Assembly (NCBI GenBank): GCA_030593425.1
Contig: JAUVHF010000001.1
Location: 1-30,618 of the forward strand
Direction of reading: 5' to 3'
Origin: Anaerolineales bacterium
GTDB lineage: Bacteria > Chloroflexota > Anaerolineae > UBA7937
Length of the DNA: 30,618 nucleotides
Made by a program: the position numbers and the translations under genes. The notes under the pieces are model-generated. The model saw nothing but the letters and a program-made list of their open reading frames with translations, was not told the DNA's origin and ran no database searches. Within the stretch, counting starts at the first letter, position 1; every line of letters begins with the position of its first letter. Shown one piece after another: positions 17,016 through 24,274 of the stretch.

Positions 17016-17840
17016 CTACTCAAGTGCCAAAATCCGGGCCGCGTTTCCCCCCAATATCTTTCTCTTCGCCTCCTCGCTGATGGGCAAGGCTCTCAGGGCC
17101 TCGATATTGGCTTTGATGCTTCTCACCCCCGGCCAGTCGGAGCCGAAGAGTACTTTTGCGGAGTTCCTCTCCAAATCAGGGAAGTAAGTTAAGAGTTTCT
17201 GGGGCGGCAGCCCGGCTATCTCCATATAGACCTTTTCATGGAGCCGGGCTAAGAAGAGAGCCCGGTCGTACCAGAAGCCTCGGCCGCTGTGCGCCTGGAT
17301 GAGCACTAACTCAGGGAAATCCACGGCCAGGTCGTCTATGAAGAGGGGGTCGCCGTATTTCAGTCGCGATCCGCGGAAGGCAGAAGAGCCGGTGTGGATC
17401 ATCACCGGTATCCCCAGTTCCTCAGCCTGGGCATAGAGAGGGTAGATGGCACTCTCGTTAGGGTAGAAATGCTGATAGGTGGGGTAGAGTTTCAGGCCCC
17501 GGAAGCCAAGTCCCTTCACGCACCGTTCCAGTTCCTCCGCCGGGCTGGCCACCAGATAGGGGTTGATGTTGGCGAAGGGGATGAGCCGTTCCGATACTTG
17601 GCAGAACTCCGCTACCCCTTCATTGCTCATCATACCCGTGGTGATGGGGCTCAGTTCCGCCAAGACTACGGCATAATCCACCCCGCTCTCCTCCAGCATA
17701 TCCACTACCGCCTCAGGGGTGGCCATCCGTGCAATATACCGCTCCATATCTTCGCCGATAACCGACTCCAGATAACCCTTAGCCCCGGGCTGATAGCTCT
17801 CGTATTTTACGGGGTGCAGATGAAAATCTATGACCGGCAT
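17016..17840 (-). CDS. Amidohydrolase 2 family metal-dependent hydrolase (TIM barrel)
   Basis: A 274-aa protein of the COG2159 type. It has the metal-binding HxH near the start (VIDFHLHP, H7 and H9), a histidine in MIHTGSS, another in AHSGRG and the catalytic aspartate in FGSDWPG, in the usual barrel order. The family includes decarboxylases and hydrolases acting on cyclic or aromatic acids, and the substrate cannot be told from sequence. AGGAGG lies at the right distance before the ATG. A 34-codon ORF ends 13 bases upstream and probably shares the transcript. Confidence 0.8.
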   Translation of the reverse strand: MPVIDFHLHPVKYESYQPGAKGYLESVIGEDMERYIARMATPEAVVDMLEESGVDYAVVLAELSPITTGMMSNEGVAEFCQVSERLIPFANINPYLVASPAEELERCVKGLGFRGLKLYPTYQHFYPNESAIYPLYAQAEELGIPVMIHTGSSAFRGSRLKYGDPLFIDDLAVDFPELVLIQAHSGRGFWYDRALFLARLHEKVYMEIAGLPPQKLLTYFPDLERNSAKVLFGSDWPGVRSIKANIEALRALPISEEAKRKILGGNAARILALE

Positions 17841-17853
17841 GGGAGCCTCCTAT

Positions 17854-17958
17854 CTATACAAAGAGTCGCAAGAATTCGGTGGGGTTGGCCACTAACAGAT
17901 CGCCGGGCTCCAAGGAGCCGAAATCGAGATCGTTCCTCTTAAAGAGAGGGTTGGCCAT
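17854..17958 (-). CDS. Possible 34-aa small protein upstream of the amidohydrolase
   Basis: A short frame, starting MANPLFKRNDLDFGSLEP and ending EFLRLFV, opens 12 bases after a minus-strand TATACT box and closes 13 bases before the amidohydrolase. It has no ribosome binding site, so it would be read from a nearly leaderless mRNA. I recognise no family. It could be a leader peptide, a small conserved protein or the remnant of a longer gene. Confidence 0.4.
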   Translation of the reverse strand: MANPLFKRNDLDFGSLEPGDLLVANPTEFLRLFV

Positions 17959-17970
17959 ATGACAGCATCA

Positions 17971-17979
17971 AGTATACCA
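17971..17979 (-). promoter_or_regulatory. Extended -10 promoter of the amidohydrolase unit
   Basis: The minus strand reads TGGTATACT, ending 12 bases before the small ORF start. It is back to back with the maf promoter and their -35 regions overlap, so the two units may be co-regulated or compete for polymerase. Confidence 0.5.
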
Positions 17980-17981
17980 CC

Positions 17982-18010
17982 TTTGAGGAAATGCCAAAAG
18001 AGGATACAAT
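17982..18010 (+). promoter_or_regulatory. Leaderless maf promoter
   Basis: TTTGAG (17982-17987), 17 bases, TACAAT (18005-18010), then 7 bases to ATG 18018. The transcript should begin at or within one base of the start codon. Confidence 0.55.
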
Positions 18011-18017
18011 AAAAGGG

Positions 18018-18674
18018 ATGGTTGGGAAGCCGATGGTGAAACCTATCGTCCTAGCCTCCAGTTCGCCCCGGCGAAGGGAACTCTTTGCCCTCTTGGGCTT
18101 GCCTTTCCAGGTGGTCGATCCCCAAGTAGATGAGACCCCCTTGGAGGGGGAGAAGCCGAAGAGCACCGCTTTACGTCTGGCCTTCGCCAAGGCTCAAGAA
18201 GTGTCCATGAGCCATCCGGAGGCTATCATCGTGGCCGCCGACACCCTAGTCATATCGGGGGAGAAGATCCTGGGAAAGCCCGGGGATGGAGACGAAGCGG
18301 TCGCCATCTTGAAAGCGCTGAGGGGGAAGAAGCACCGAGTTATCAGCGGCGTGATAGTTCTCGATGCGGCCACAGGAGAGAAAAGGGAGGAAGTGGCCGA
18401 TACCCGGGTGTGGATGAGGGACTATTCCCAGGAGGAGATAGCCCGCTATATAGGACGAGGGGAGCCTTTCGATAAAGCAGGGGGTTATGCCATACAAGAC
18501 AAAGAGTTTCGACCGGTGGCCAGGGTGAAGGGGTGCTACGCTAACGTCATGGGCTTGCCCCTCTGCCACCTATACAGAGAACTGAGGAAGATGGGGCTCT
18601 CCATCGAGCCGCCGATCGAGGCTTGTCAGGTCTTCACGGGAGAGGAATGCCAGGCCTTCGGAGAACCCCTCTAG
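18018..18674 (+). CDS. maf: Maf/YhdE-family nucleoside triphosphate pyrophosphatase
   Basis: A 218-aa protein of the Maf family, which hydrolyses non-canonical or excess nucleoside triphosphates to monophosphates in the cytosol. The family signature ASSSPRRRELFALLG comes near the N-terminus, then AADTLVISGEKILGKP, the GKKHRVISGV segment and GEPFDKAGGYAIQD, all in normal order and spacing. It is slightly longer than usual because of a short C-terminal tail rich in Glu and Cys (residues about 195-218). I chose ATG 18018 because it lies 7 bases behind a -10 box. ATG 18033 directly before the signature is the alternative. The 3' end overlaps the convergent glycosyltransferase by 4 bases. Confidence 0.9.
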   Translation: MVGKPMVKPIVLASSSPRRRELFALLGLPFQVVDPQVDETPLEGEKPKSTALRLAFAKAQEVSMSHPEAIIVAADTLVISGEKILGKPGDGDEAVAILKALRGKKHRVISGVIVLDAATGEKREEVADTRVWMRDYSQEEIARYIGRGEPFDKAGGYAIQDKEFRPVARVKGCYANVMGLPLCHLYRELRKMGLSIEPPIEACQVFTGEECQAFGEPL

Positions 18675-19726
18675 AAGCCCCACATGGCGTCCCTGAGTTT
18701 GGGTCGCAGGTATGCGAACTCCGAAGGGATACCCAAGAGACGACGGATAGCCACCCGATCCAGACACCCTAGGAGGAAGAAGAGCCTCCGCTCCCAACCC
18801 TGGTTGATAGGCACCGCCAGAAGGGGCAGGGCCAAGAGGTACCAGGGACGGGCGGTACCCACGCTTTTCAAAGCCACTACGAAGGCTAAGAGGCCGATGT
18901 ATTCGACGAAGCCCCGACGACGGAACATGAGTACTAACCCCAAGATCAAGAGGCCATAGGTCACTAGGGCGTTGGTCAGGATGAGCATGGAGGGGCTATG
19001 GCACAACTTGGGGAGATCGAAAACGTTCCAGGCATAAGGGTTACAGGCAGCCAAGGCGGCTTTGCCCATGAGGCGCGAGAGATAAGGGCCTCGCCAGGAG
19101 AAAAGCAGGCTGGGGATGAAACCTGCCGCAAAAGATGAGGTTTCGCGCCAGCCGAGTCTCTTGCTCAGGAAATAGGGCAAAAGAAATAGGGGCAGGACCT
19201 TGGACTGCACCCCCAAGGCCAAAGAGAAGTAGCCCAAAGAAGGGCGGCGCGGCAGAAGGTAGAGGGCCAGAAAGCCGAAGAATAGAGCCAAAGGCTCGAA
19301 CTGCCCCTCCCGAGAAACCCACCAGAGGCTGACTGGATTGGCATAATAGATCAAAGGAAGGAGTCTATCCTTGGTGATCTTCCAGACTAAGAAACTATTC
19401 GCCATCTCCAAGAGCGTGAGAACCAATTTCCCGAAGAACAGAGAGGGCCAGAGCTTGGAGAGGAGGGCGAAAAAGAGGATGGCCACCGCCGGGTAATCGT
19501 ACTCCTCCCGGGGCCACAAGTTAGCGTAAGGGGCGTCTCCGAAATCCCGCGGGGCGTATTCGTATATGGCCAACCCGTAGTTCCAAAACTCCTTCCCAAA
19601 CCCCATATGGCGCAAAAGGTCGGTGCTTCTTAAGGGTGGTTGGAAAACCATATAGAGCCGGTAGGCGGTGACCAGGGCGAAGAGCCAAAAAAGGCGGTTA
19701 CCACAGAGAGATTTAAGCCGGCCCAT
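18671..19726 (-). CDS. GT-C type membrane glycosyltransferase (GT87-like)
   Basis: A 351-aa polytopic protein with about nine or ten hydrophobic helices. Between helices 1 and 2 an extracytoplasmic loop holds acidic residues (RSTDLLRHMGF and the EEYDYPAVAILF segment), the arrangement of GT-C enzymes using polyprenyl-phosphate sugars. WWVSREGQFEPLALFF resembles the conserved centre of GPI-mannosyltransferase/GT87 proteins. It differs from the four-gene array: it is shorter, has no C-terminal module and lies on the other strand. It starts 7 bases after the adenine deaminase stop with AGGA before the ATG, so it belongs to that transcript. Donor and acceptor are unknown. Confidence 0.7.
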   Translation of the reverse strand: MGRLKSLCGNRLFWLFALVTAYRLYMVFQPPLRSTDLLRHMGFGKEFWNYGLAIYEYAPRDFGDAPYANLWPREEYDYPAVAILFFALLSKLWPSLFFGKLVLTLLEMANSFLVWKITKDRLLPLIYYANPVSLWWVSREGQFEPLALFFGFLALYLLPRRPSLGYFSLALGVQSKVLPLFLLPYFLSKRLGWRETSSFAAGFIPSLLFSWRGPYLSRLMGKAALAACNPYAWNVFDLPKLCHSPSMLILTNALVTYGLLILGLVLMFRRRGFVEYIGLLAFVVALKSVGTARPWYLLALPLLAVPINQGWERRLFFLLGCLDRVAIRRLLGIPSEFAYLRPKLRDAMWGF

Positions 19727-19732
19727 TATCCT

Positions 19733-21442
19733 CTACCCTTCGAAGAGGGGCACGATCTTGAACTGGGTCACGTCCACCAGCCCCTTGTCCGTCAGTTTGA
19801 GTTCTGGGATGACAGGGAGGGCCAAGAACGACATGGCCATGAAGGGGTTATCCACCTGACAGCCCAGACCCTGGGCCGCGGTCTCTAATTCATCCAGTTC
19901 GGCCCTCGTCTCCTCGATCGACTTGTCAGACATAAGCCCGGCGATAGGCAAGGAGAGGGTGGCTAGCACCTCACCGTCAGCGGCTACGACTAGCCCCCCG
20001 CGCATCTTCACGATCTCCACTGCCGCCTTGAGCATATCGGCATCGTTGGTCCCTACCACTATGATGTTATGGGAGTCGTGAGCCACGGAGGAGGCCAGGG
20101 CCCCTCGCTTGAGGCCGAACCCCTTGACAAAGCCCAACCCTATGTTCCCTGAGGCTTGATGCCTTTCGACGACCGCTAACTTGAGGATGTCTCGCCCCAC
20201 ATCGACCACCGCCAAGCCATCCTCCACCTTCACCCCCTCCACCAATCTCTGGGTCACCACTTGCTGGGGCGTCAGCCCGATTACCTTAGCCCGCTTGCCC
20301 TCCGCCCTTATTCGGAAAGCCTCTGGGTGTATCCAGGCCACATTGATGGAACTCCGCAAGGGCACCTCCCGAGGCGTAAAGACCCCGGGCATGAGTTGTC
20401 CATCCTGGGCTACTAGTTGACCGCCCCGGAAGACCTTCTTGATGTTGAGATCTTGGAAGTTGTCGAAGACCACCAGATCAGCCCTGTAGCCAGGGGAGAC
20501 GGCTCCCCGATCGTTCAAACCGAAGTACCGGGCGGTATTTATGGTGGCTAACTGGATGGCGAGGAGGGGGTCAAGTCCCAAAGCGCCCGCCTTCCGGATT
20601 ATATGATCGATATGCCCATGGTCCAAAAGGTCCCCGGGGAGGAGGTCGTCGCTCACAAACATGAATTGTCTAGAGTTTTCAGGCGTCACTAAGGGGAGAA
20701 GGGCCTCTAAATTCCTGGCCACACTCCCCTCCCGGATCATGATATACATCCCCAGGCGTAACTTCTCCTGCGCCTCCTCCAGGGTGGTACATTCGTGCTC
20801 GGAGGAGATACCAGTAGCCACATAGGCGTTCAGATCCCGACCGGTGAGGCGCGGTGCGTGTCCGTCTATACGACTATGCCGAGCGATCCTTATCTTCTCC
20901 AAGACATCCGGCTCCCTCTCTAACACGCCGGGATAGTTCATCATCTCCGCCACCCCCAGAACCCACTCATCGCTCAACAGGGGCCATATGTCATAGGCTG
21001 TGAGGTGAGACCCCGCCGTCTCCATCTCAGTAGAGGGAACACAGGAGGGCACCATCAAATAAACGCTTAAGGGGTTATACTTGCTCGATTCCAGCATATA
21101 TCTTATGCCGTCGAGGCCCATAACGTTGGCGATCTCATGGGGGTCAATCACCACTGTGGTAGTCCCATGGGGAACCACCGCCCTGGCGAACTCGGAGACG
21201 CGGATCATGGCGCTCTCGATATGTACGTGGCCGTCGATGAGGCCGGGAGAGAGGTAATCGCCCTCCAAGTCTATTACCTCCCGGGCCTCGTAAGCCCCCA
21301 GGCCCACGACCGAGCTACCGGAGAGGGCCACATCAGCCTCATGGATCTCCCCGGAGAGGACGTTCACTAGTTGGGCGTTCCTGAGAAGCAGGTCGGCCTT
21401 CTCTTCGCCGCGCGCCACTTTAATCAGTTGGTCGAGTTCCAT
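19733..21442 (-). CDS. ade: Adenine deaminase
   Basis: A 569-aa amidohydrolase-superfamily enzyme that converts adenine to hypoxanthine and ammonia in purine salvage. Diagnostic segments are GLIDGHVHIESAMI with the metal-binding HxH, VIDPHEIANVMG, SRIDGHAPRLTGRDLNAY, SSEHECT, and FVSDDLLPGDLLDHGHID. A C-terminal domain includes RGGLVVAADGEVLATLSLPIAGLMS. Length and order match bacterial Ade. The start is ATG 21440-21442, with AGGAGG at the right distance. The open frame extends 35 codons further up without similarity. It lies between a Flp-like micro-pilin gene and a GT-C glycosyltransferase on the same strand. Confidence 0.95.
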   Translation of the reverse strand: MELDQLIKVARGEEKADLLLRNAQLVNVLSGEIHEADVALSGSSVVGLGAYEAREVIDLEGDYLSPGLIDGHVHIESAMIRVSEFARAVVPHGTTTVVIDPHEIANVMGLDGIRYMLESSKYNPLSVYLMVPSCVPSTEMETAGSHLTAYDIWPLLSDEWVLGVAEMMNYPGVLEREPDVLEKIRIARHSRIDGHAPRLTGRDLNAYVATGISSEHECTTLEEAQEKLRLGMYIMIREGSVARNLEALLPLVTPENSRQFMFVSDDLLPGDLLDHGHIDHIIRKAGALGLDPLLAIQLATINTARYFGLNDRGAVSPGYRADLVVFDNFQDLNIKKVFRGGQLVAQDGQLMPGVFTPREVPLRSSINVAWIHPEAFRIRAEGKRAKVIGLTPQQVVTQRLVEGVKVEDGLAVVDVGRDILKLAVVERHQASGNIGLGFVKGFGLKRGALASSVAHDSHNIIVVGTNDADMLKAAVEIVKMRGGLVVAADGEVLATLSLPIAGLMSDKSIEETRAELDELETAAQGLGCQVDNPFMAMSFLALPVIPELKLTDKGLVDVTQFKIVPLFEG

Positions 21443-21519
21443 TTCCGCCTCCTTCGCCCTTGAAGAATAATCCCCACCACCAGAGGGGGTGCTTTGAAAC
21501 CCGCAGATAGCCCTCGATT

Positions 21520-21675
21520 TCAGACTGGCAGGTGGTTGATGATCCACTGGTAGGTTTCACTAAGCCAGCCGCCGAAATAGAGGAGCATGAGTAATGAAGC
21601 CAGGCCTATCGCTGTCAGGAGCAAGGCGTATTCCGTCTGCCCCTGGGCCACTTCTTCTCTTACCCTGCCGAGCAT
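21520..21675 (-). CDS. Flp-like (type IVb) micro-pilin, 51 aa
   Basis: A 51-residue protein whose middle GQTEYALLLTAIGLASLLML is the class IVb (Flp/Tad) prepilin pattern: a short charged leader (MLGRVREEVAQ), Gly and Glu at the processing site, then a hydrophobic assembly helix. The usual Flp cleavage is just after the Gly of G-QTEYALL, with Glu at mature +3 here. An AGGGG-like site precedes the ATG. A TATAAT box lies about 48 bases upstream. No prepilin peptidase or Tad secretion gene is in the window, so any pilus machinery must be elsewhere. The adenine deaminase begins 77 bases downstream. Confidence 0.65.
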   Translation of the reverse strand: MLGRVREEVAQGQTEYALLLTAIGLASLLMLLYFGGWLSETYQWIINHLPV

Positions 21676-21723
21676 CGAGTCCACCCCTTAGTTTAACCGC
21701 TCGAATTCGTATGGGGGTGGGGA

Positions 21724-21752
21724 ATTATAAGTGGGACTTATAGGCGTCCCAC
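21724..21752 (-). promoter_or_regulatory. Promoter and inverted repeat upstream of the micro-pilin gene
   Basis: The minus strand has TATAAT at 21724-21729. Directly upstream, GTGGGAC (21731-21737) and GTCCCAC (21746-21752) form a 7-bp inverted repeat with 8 bases between, placed between -10 and -35 like a repressor operator. The repeat is exact. Function is inferred only from position. Confidence 0.4.
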
Positions 21753-21785
21753 ACTGGGCAGTGTTGCTATAACATTCGGCAATTG

Positions 21786-22556
21786 CTATCCAGTCAGCAA
21801 AACGTAAACATAAACAATACCTATGTAAAGCACCCCGGCCTTTAAGGAAACCGCGGCAAGCTTTTCAGATCGGGGTGCTTCCCGCCCTCGAATAAATCTG
21901 TGGGCCATAGACGGAAAGGCAATGAAAGCTAAGGGAAGTAACGATAGAGGTACCGTTCTATTTATGACGTAGACCAAAAGTATAAGAACTAGTGCCAAGC
22001 TAGCAACTTTTAGAAATATGACTGTGGTTTCAAGTCCAAATCTTGTTGTAAAATTGGTATCGGTTTTCGAATCAACTCCAAAATCCCGCACTTGCTGTTC
22101 TAGTTGAGCCGTCAATGATCCAAAAAGGGCCAGGGAAAGCATTGCATAATCAAGCCGAGTCCAGGCAGTGCCAACCAAAAATAGGCAAATTAAGTACGGG
22201 AAGGTTTGTATAAACGAAGCATGAAACAGCAAGTCAAACCCCGGCCGACTTTTGAAACGCAGGGGTTCTGCCGAGTATGCCCACATGACAAAAAAGCATA
22301 TGGCCAGGATGACAAGTCCTTTGATACCGAATTGGGCAAAAGCAAGGAATAGGAAGCTACTGATACCTATCAGAATAAGCAACGCTTTACCTTTGGGGAT
22401 TTCGTTTTGTACAAAAAAGTTGCGTTGTGCTTTAAATTCATCCTCAGCATCAAATGGGGCATCATGATAATCATTGATAACAAAAGCAAGCCCATACCCT
22501 ACCGCGATAGCAATAAGTAAAATGGTTGTTTGCATATTCACTTCGTTGTGTACCAA
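21786..22556 (-). CDS. UbiA-type polyprenyl/aromatic prenyltransferase, 5' end apparently damaged
   Basis: A 256-aa polytopic protein with both UbiA aspartate motifs: NDYHDAPFD (NDxxDxxxD) and DFGVDSKTD (DxxxDxxxD). FKSRPGFDLLFHA lies between them and about seven hydrophobic helices are visible. UbiA enzymes join a prenyl diphosphate to an aromatic or other acceptor in the membrane. The first motif normally lies 60-70 residues into the protein, but here it is about residue 28. The frame continues upstream to a stop at 22722-22724 and encodes a likely first helix (GGWEIALIWAALALL), yet that part contains no ATG, GTG or TTG except the TTG at 22554-22556. Either a non-standard start is used or the gene has lost its beginning. 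It is visibly more AT-rich than its neighbours, suggesting transfer. Confidence 0.65.
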   Translation of the reverse strand: MVHNEVNMQTTILLIAIAVGYGLAFVINDYHDAPFDAEDEFKAQRNFFVQNEIPKGKALLILIGISSFLFLAFAQFGIKGLVILAICFFVMWAYSAEPLRFKSRPGFDLLFHASFIQTFPYLICLFLVGTAWTRLDYAMLSLALFGSLTAQLEQQVRDFGVDSKTDTNFTTRFGLETTVIFLKVASLALVLILLVYVINRTVPLSLLPLAFIAFPSMAHRFIRGREAPRSEKLAAVSLKAGVLYIGIVYVYVLLTG

Positions 22557-22751
22557 TAAGGCAAGGGCGGCCCAAATTAAAGCTATCTCCCACCCGCCTC
22601 TGACGGGTGCGCCTATGTGGTTTAGAGCATCTCTGATAGTTTTGATGTTTCTGCTCCTGCTGTTGCAAACCTGTTGTTCGATAACGGCGGCCTGCCTAAC
22701 GGACTGGAGCTCAGCCGCTGCCTAACTAAGGAGGCGGCACAATAGAGGTGA

Positions 22752-22988
22752 GGCTGGGTGATCTGATTACCCAGCCCTGGCGGCATCCGCTCGCACTTGG
22801 GGAGTGACGTGGGTGCCGCCGTCTTCATTATAGCGCATAGCATCCATTGGGTAAAGGGGCAGAGATTGACGCGTTGCCTGAAGAGCTGCCTGTGCTTCCA
22901 AGCAGTTCACAACGAGATAAGTAGACGGAAGAAGCATCTCGTGCAACCTTGCAAGAAATCCGCTGGGAACAACTCCCAGCGGATTTTT
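22752..22988 (+). ncRNA. Candidate structured RNA ending in a strong terminator
   Basis: No gene is recognised here. Stem I: GGCTGGGT (22752-22759) pairs with ACCCAGCC (22769-22776). Stem II: GGCGGCA (22779-22785) pairs with TGCCGCC (22814-22820) and encloses a CACT/AGTG hairpin. About 135 bases later comes a strong intrinsic terminator. No protein-coding gene on this strand leads into the terminator, so a small non-coding RNA or the leader of a lost gene is possible. I found no good promoter and no known riboswitch class. Confidence 0.3.
22956..22988 (+). terminator. Strong intrinsic terminator
   Basis: Arms AAATCCGCTGGGA (22956-22968) and TCCCAGCGGATTT (22974-22986) are perfectly complementary over 13 bp, with an ACAAC loop and further T residues. 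On the minus strand the tail is CTTGCAAGG, so it works on the plus strand. It stands without a plus-strand gene before it. Confidence 0.8.
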
Positions 22989-22989
22989 A

Positions 22990-23798
22990 GTCCTTAGCAG
23001 TATCCGAGTCCGTTCCATACTATATGTTGTGTCTTTGCCCTCAATTTGCCCATATCCAGCAGGTGTGTGGCCATCGTAGGTTTCGTTCTTTCAAAGTCCG
23101 CAGGACTTGTAAGATCGATCTACTTGAGGATGAAGTCCGCAGTTTGACAATCTGGCTCTAGGTCCCGTGGACCAAGACCGAGATATTTTCCTGGCCTCCA
23201 CGCTAGCACGAGCCGAAGGAGAAGTCAAATTCCGAGAAACGGCGGGGTGCACGCCAAAAGTCACACCGAATTGCCGCAATAGCCTGCTTGTCACGCTCCC
23301 CTGAATAGCGGTGACACCTTGCAAACACTGGAAACCTTAGCTCACGTGCACAGCCTTTCCGCTTGTTAGGTTCTCGCAACCGTCCCTCTCTTGTCGAAGG
23401 AAACGTGGTATAATTGCTCCACACTCCATACAAGGGAAAAAGCCCCGCTCGTTTCTGATGAACCAGTGAGCCGATGAGCTGCCGGATCTCCTGGCCCCGA
23501 AGGTGCGCGTCTCGGGGTCCTATCGTTGCCTTGTGCTTTCGCCGCGATCACGACAGTCAAAGGATGTCGTGGTGGTAACGGTTCTGGGTGGAATGCAACG
23601 TACCTCTGCCCATCACGGCTATGCCTTCGTGTCCCCGGTCGTGCACGGCCGCTGTGACTCGCAGGGAGACAGGGGGGTTATTCAGTTGTCAGCCGGGAGG
23701 TGAGCGAGCGCCGGGTGGGTGGCCGCAGGCGGTATCGAAAAGAGGGGAGTGGCCCAGCTCAAGCCCCTCAAATGCGTGATATGAAAGGAGGGAACATA
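22990..23798. other. Gene-poor stretch with one promoter-like site
   Basis: About 800 bases with only short frames in all six readings and no recognisable product. The longest, a 66-codon plus-strand frame at 23503-23703 that starts MRVSGSYRCLVLS, has no ribosome binding site and no family resemblance. A good extended -10 (TGGTATAAT, 23406-23414, plus) could drive transcription toward the acyl-CoA ligase fragment. A short inverted repeat, AAGTCC GCA GGACTT, lies near 23093-23108. The region looks like decayed or rearranged DNA. Confidence 0.4.
23406..23414 (+). promoter_or_regulatory. Extended -10 promoter-like site
   Basis: TGGTATAAT matches the extended -10 consensus used by other genes in the window, but no -35 is evident and the next plausible start codon with a ribosome binding site is 385 bases downstream. 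Confidence 0.4.
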
Positions 23799-24194
23799 AT
23801 GAGCGAATTCCTGATACGCAACGTGGCCGACATCGAAGAGATCGAAAGGGTTCCGATCACCGAACACATCAAAGCCCGCAACACCTACGAGATGCTCTGT
23901 CAAGGTGCTGCCATCAACCCCCAGAAGGTCGCCATCCACTTCATGATGAGCGGCGACGCCTACGACAACGCGATAGACATCACCTGCGAGCAACTCCTGG
24001 GCCGCGTCCACCAGACCGCCAACCTCTTCCACGACCTGTGTGTGCGCAAGGATGACGTCATCACCCTCGTGCTGTCCATGAAGGTCGGAGCGGCGCGATT
24101 GCTCTGTTGGTACGCAGCCTGGCTTCGCGATATGGCTGCCGCAATACCAAGAAAGCGGCGGTTAGTCTCATCAAAAATGCAACAACTGTGGTAG
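23799..24194 (+). pseudogene. N-terminal fragment of an AMP-dependent acyl-CoA ligase with an unrelated tail
   Basis: A 131-codon frame with an excellent AAAGGAGG site and ATG start. The first about 90 residues (ITEHIKARNTYEML, AAINPQKVAIHFMMSG, EQLLGRVHQTANLFHDL, VRKDDVITLVL) match the N-terminus of ANL-superfamily acyl-CoA synthetases, which normally exceed 500 residues. At about position 24,070 similarity stops, and a basic tail of about 40 residues (GAARLLCWYAAWLRDMAAAI and beyond) leads to the stop. The AMP-binding P-loop, the adenylation core and the C-terminal lid are missing, so the product cannot be an active ligase. A deletion or rearrangement joined it to foreign DNA. Its preserved translation signal suggests fairly recent damage. 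Confidence 0.6.
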
Positions 24195-24196
24195 AG

Positions 24197-24249
24197 TTGA
24201 CAATTTGTCCAAACAGTGCTAAGATAGTCTAAGACCAACCGGTCTGTCT
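24197..24249 (+). promoter_or_regulatory. Promoter and TetR-type operator of the regulator gene
   Basis: TTGACA (24197-24202), 17 bases, TAAGAT (24220-24225) with TGC before it: a strong sigma-70-type promoter. Starting 6 bases after the -10 is AGACCAACCGGTCTGTCT (24232-24249), an 18-bp near-palindrome (14 of 18 positions symmetric) centred on ACCGGT, typical of TetR operators. It covers the expected transcript start, so the regulator probably represses itself. Confidence 0.7.
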
Positions 24250-24274
24250 CTTAGCCTCGTGAAGGGCAGTCATA

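Noticed and set aside
21760..21773. TGCTATAAC on the plus strand resembling an extended -10
   Set aside because: No plus-strand gene follows; the next genes are on the minus strand.
22805..22830. T-box-like string (GTGGGTGCCGCC) before a terminator
   Set aside because: It does not match the core GGGTGGnACCGCG, the terminator is about 135 bases away rather than adjacent, and no aminoacyl-tRNA synthetase or amino acid gene follows.
23091..23433. Two overlapping minus-strand frames of about 77 codons
   Set aside because: They have no ribosome binding sites and no family resemblance, and they lie in a stretch with short frames everywhere.
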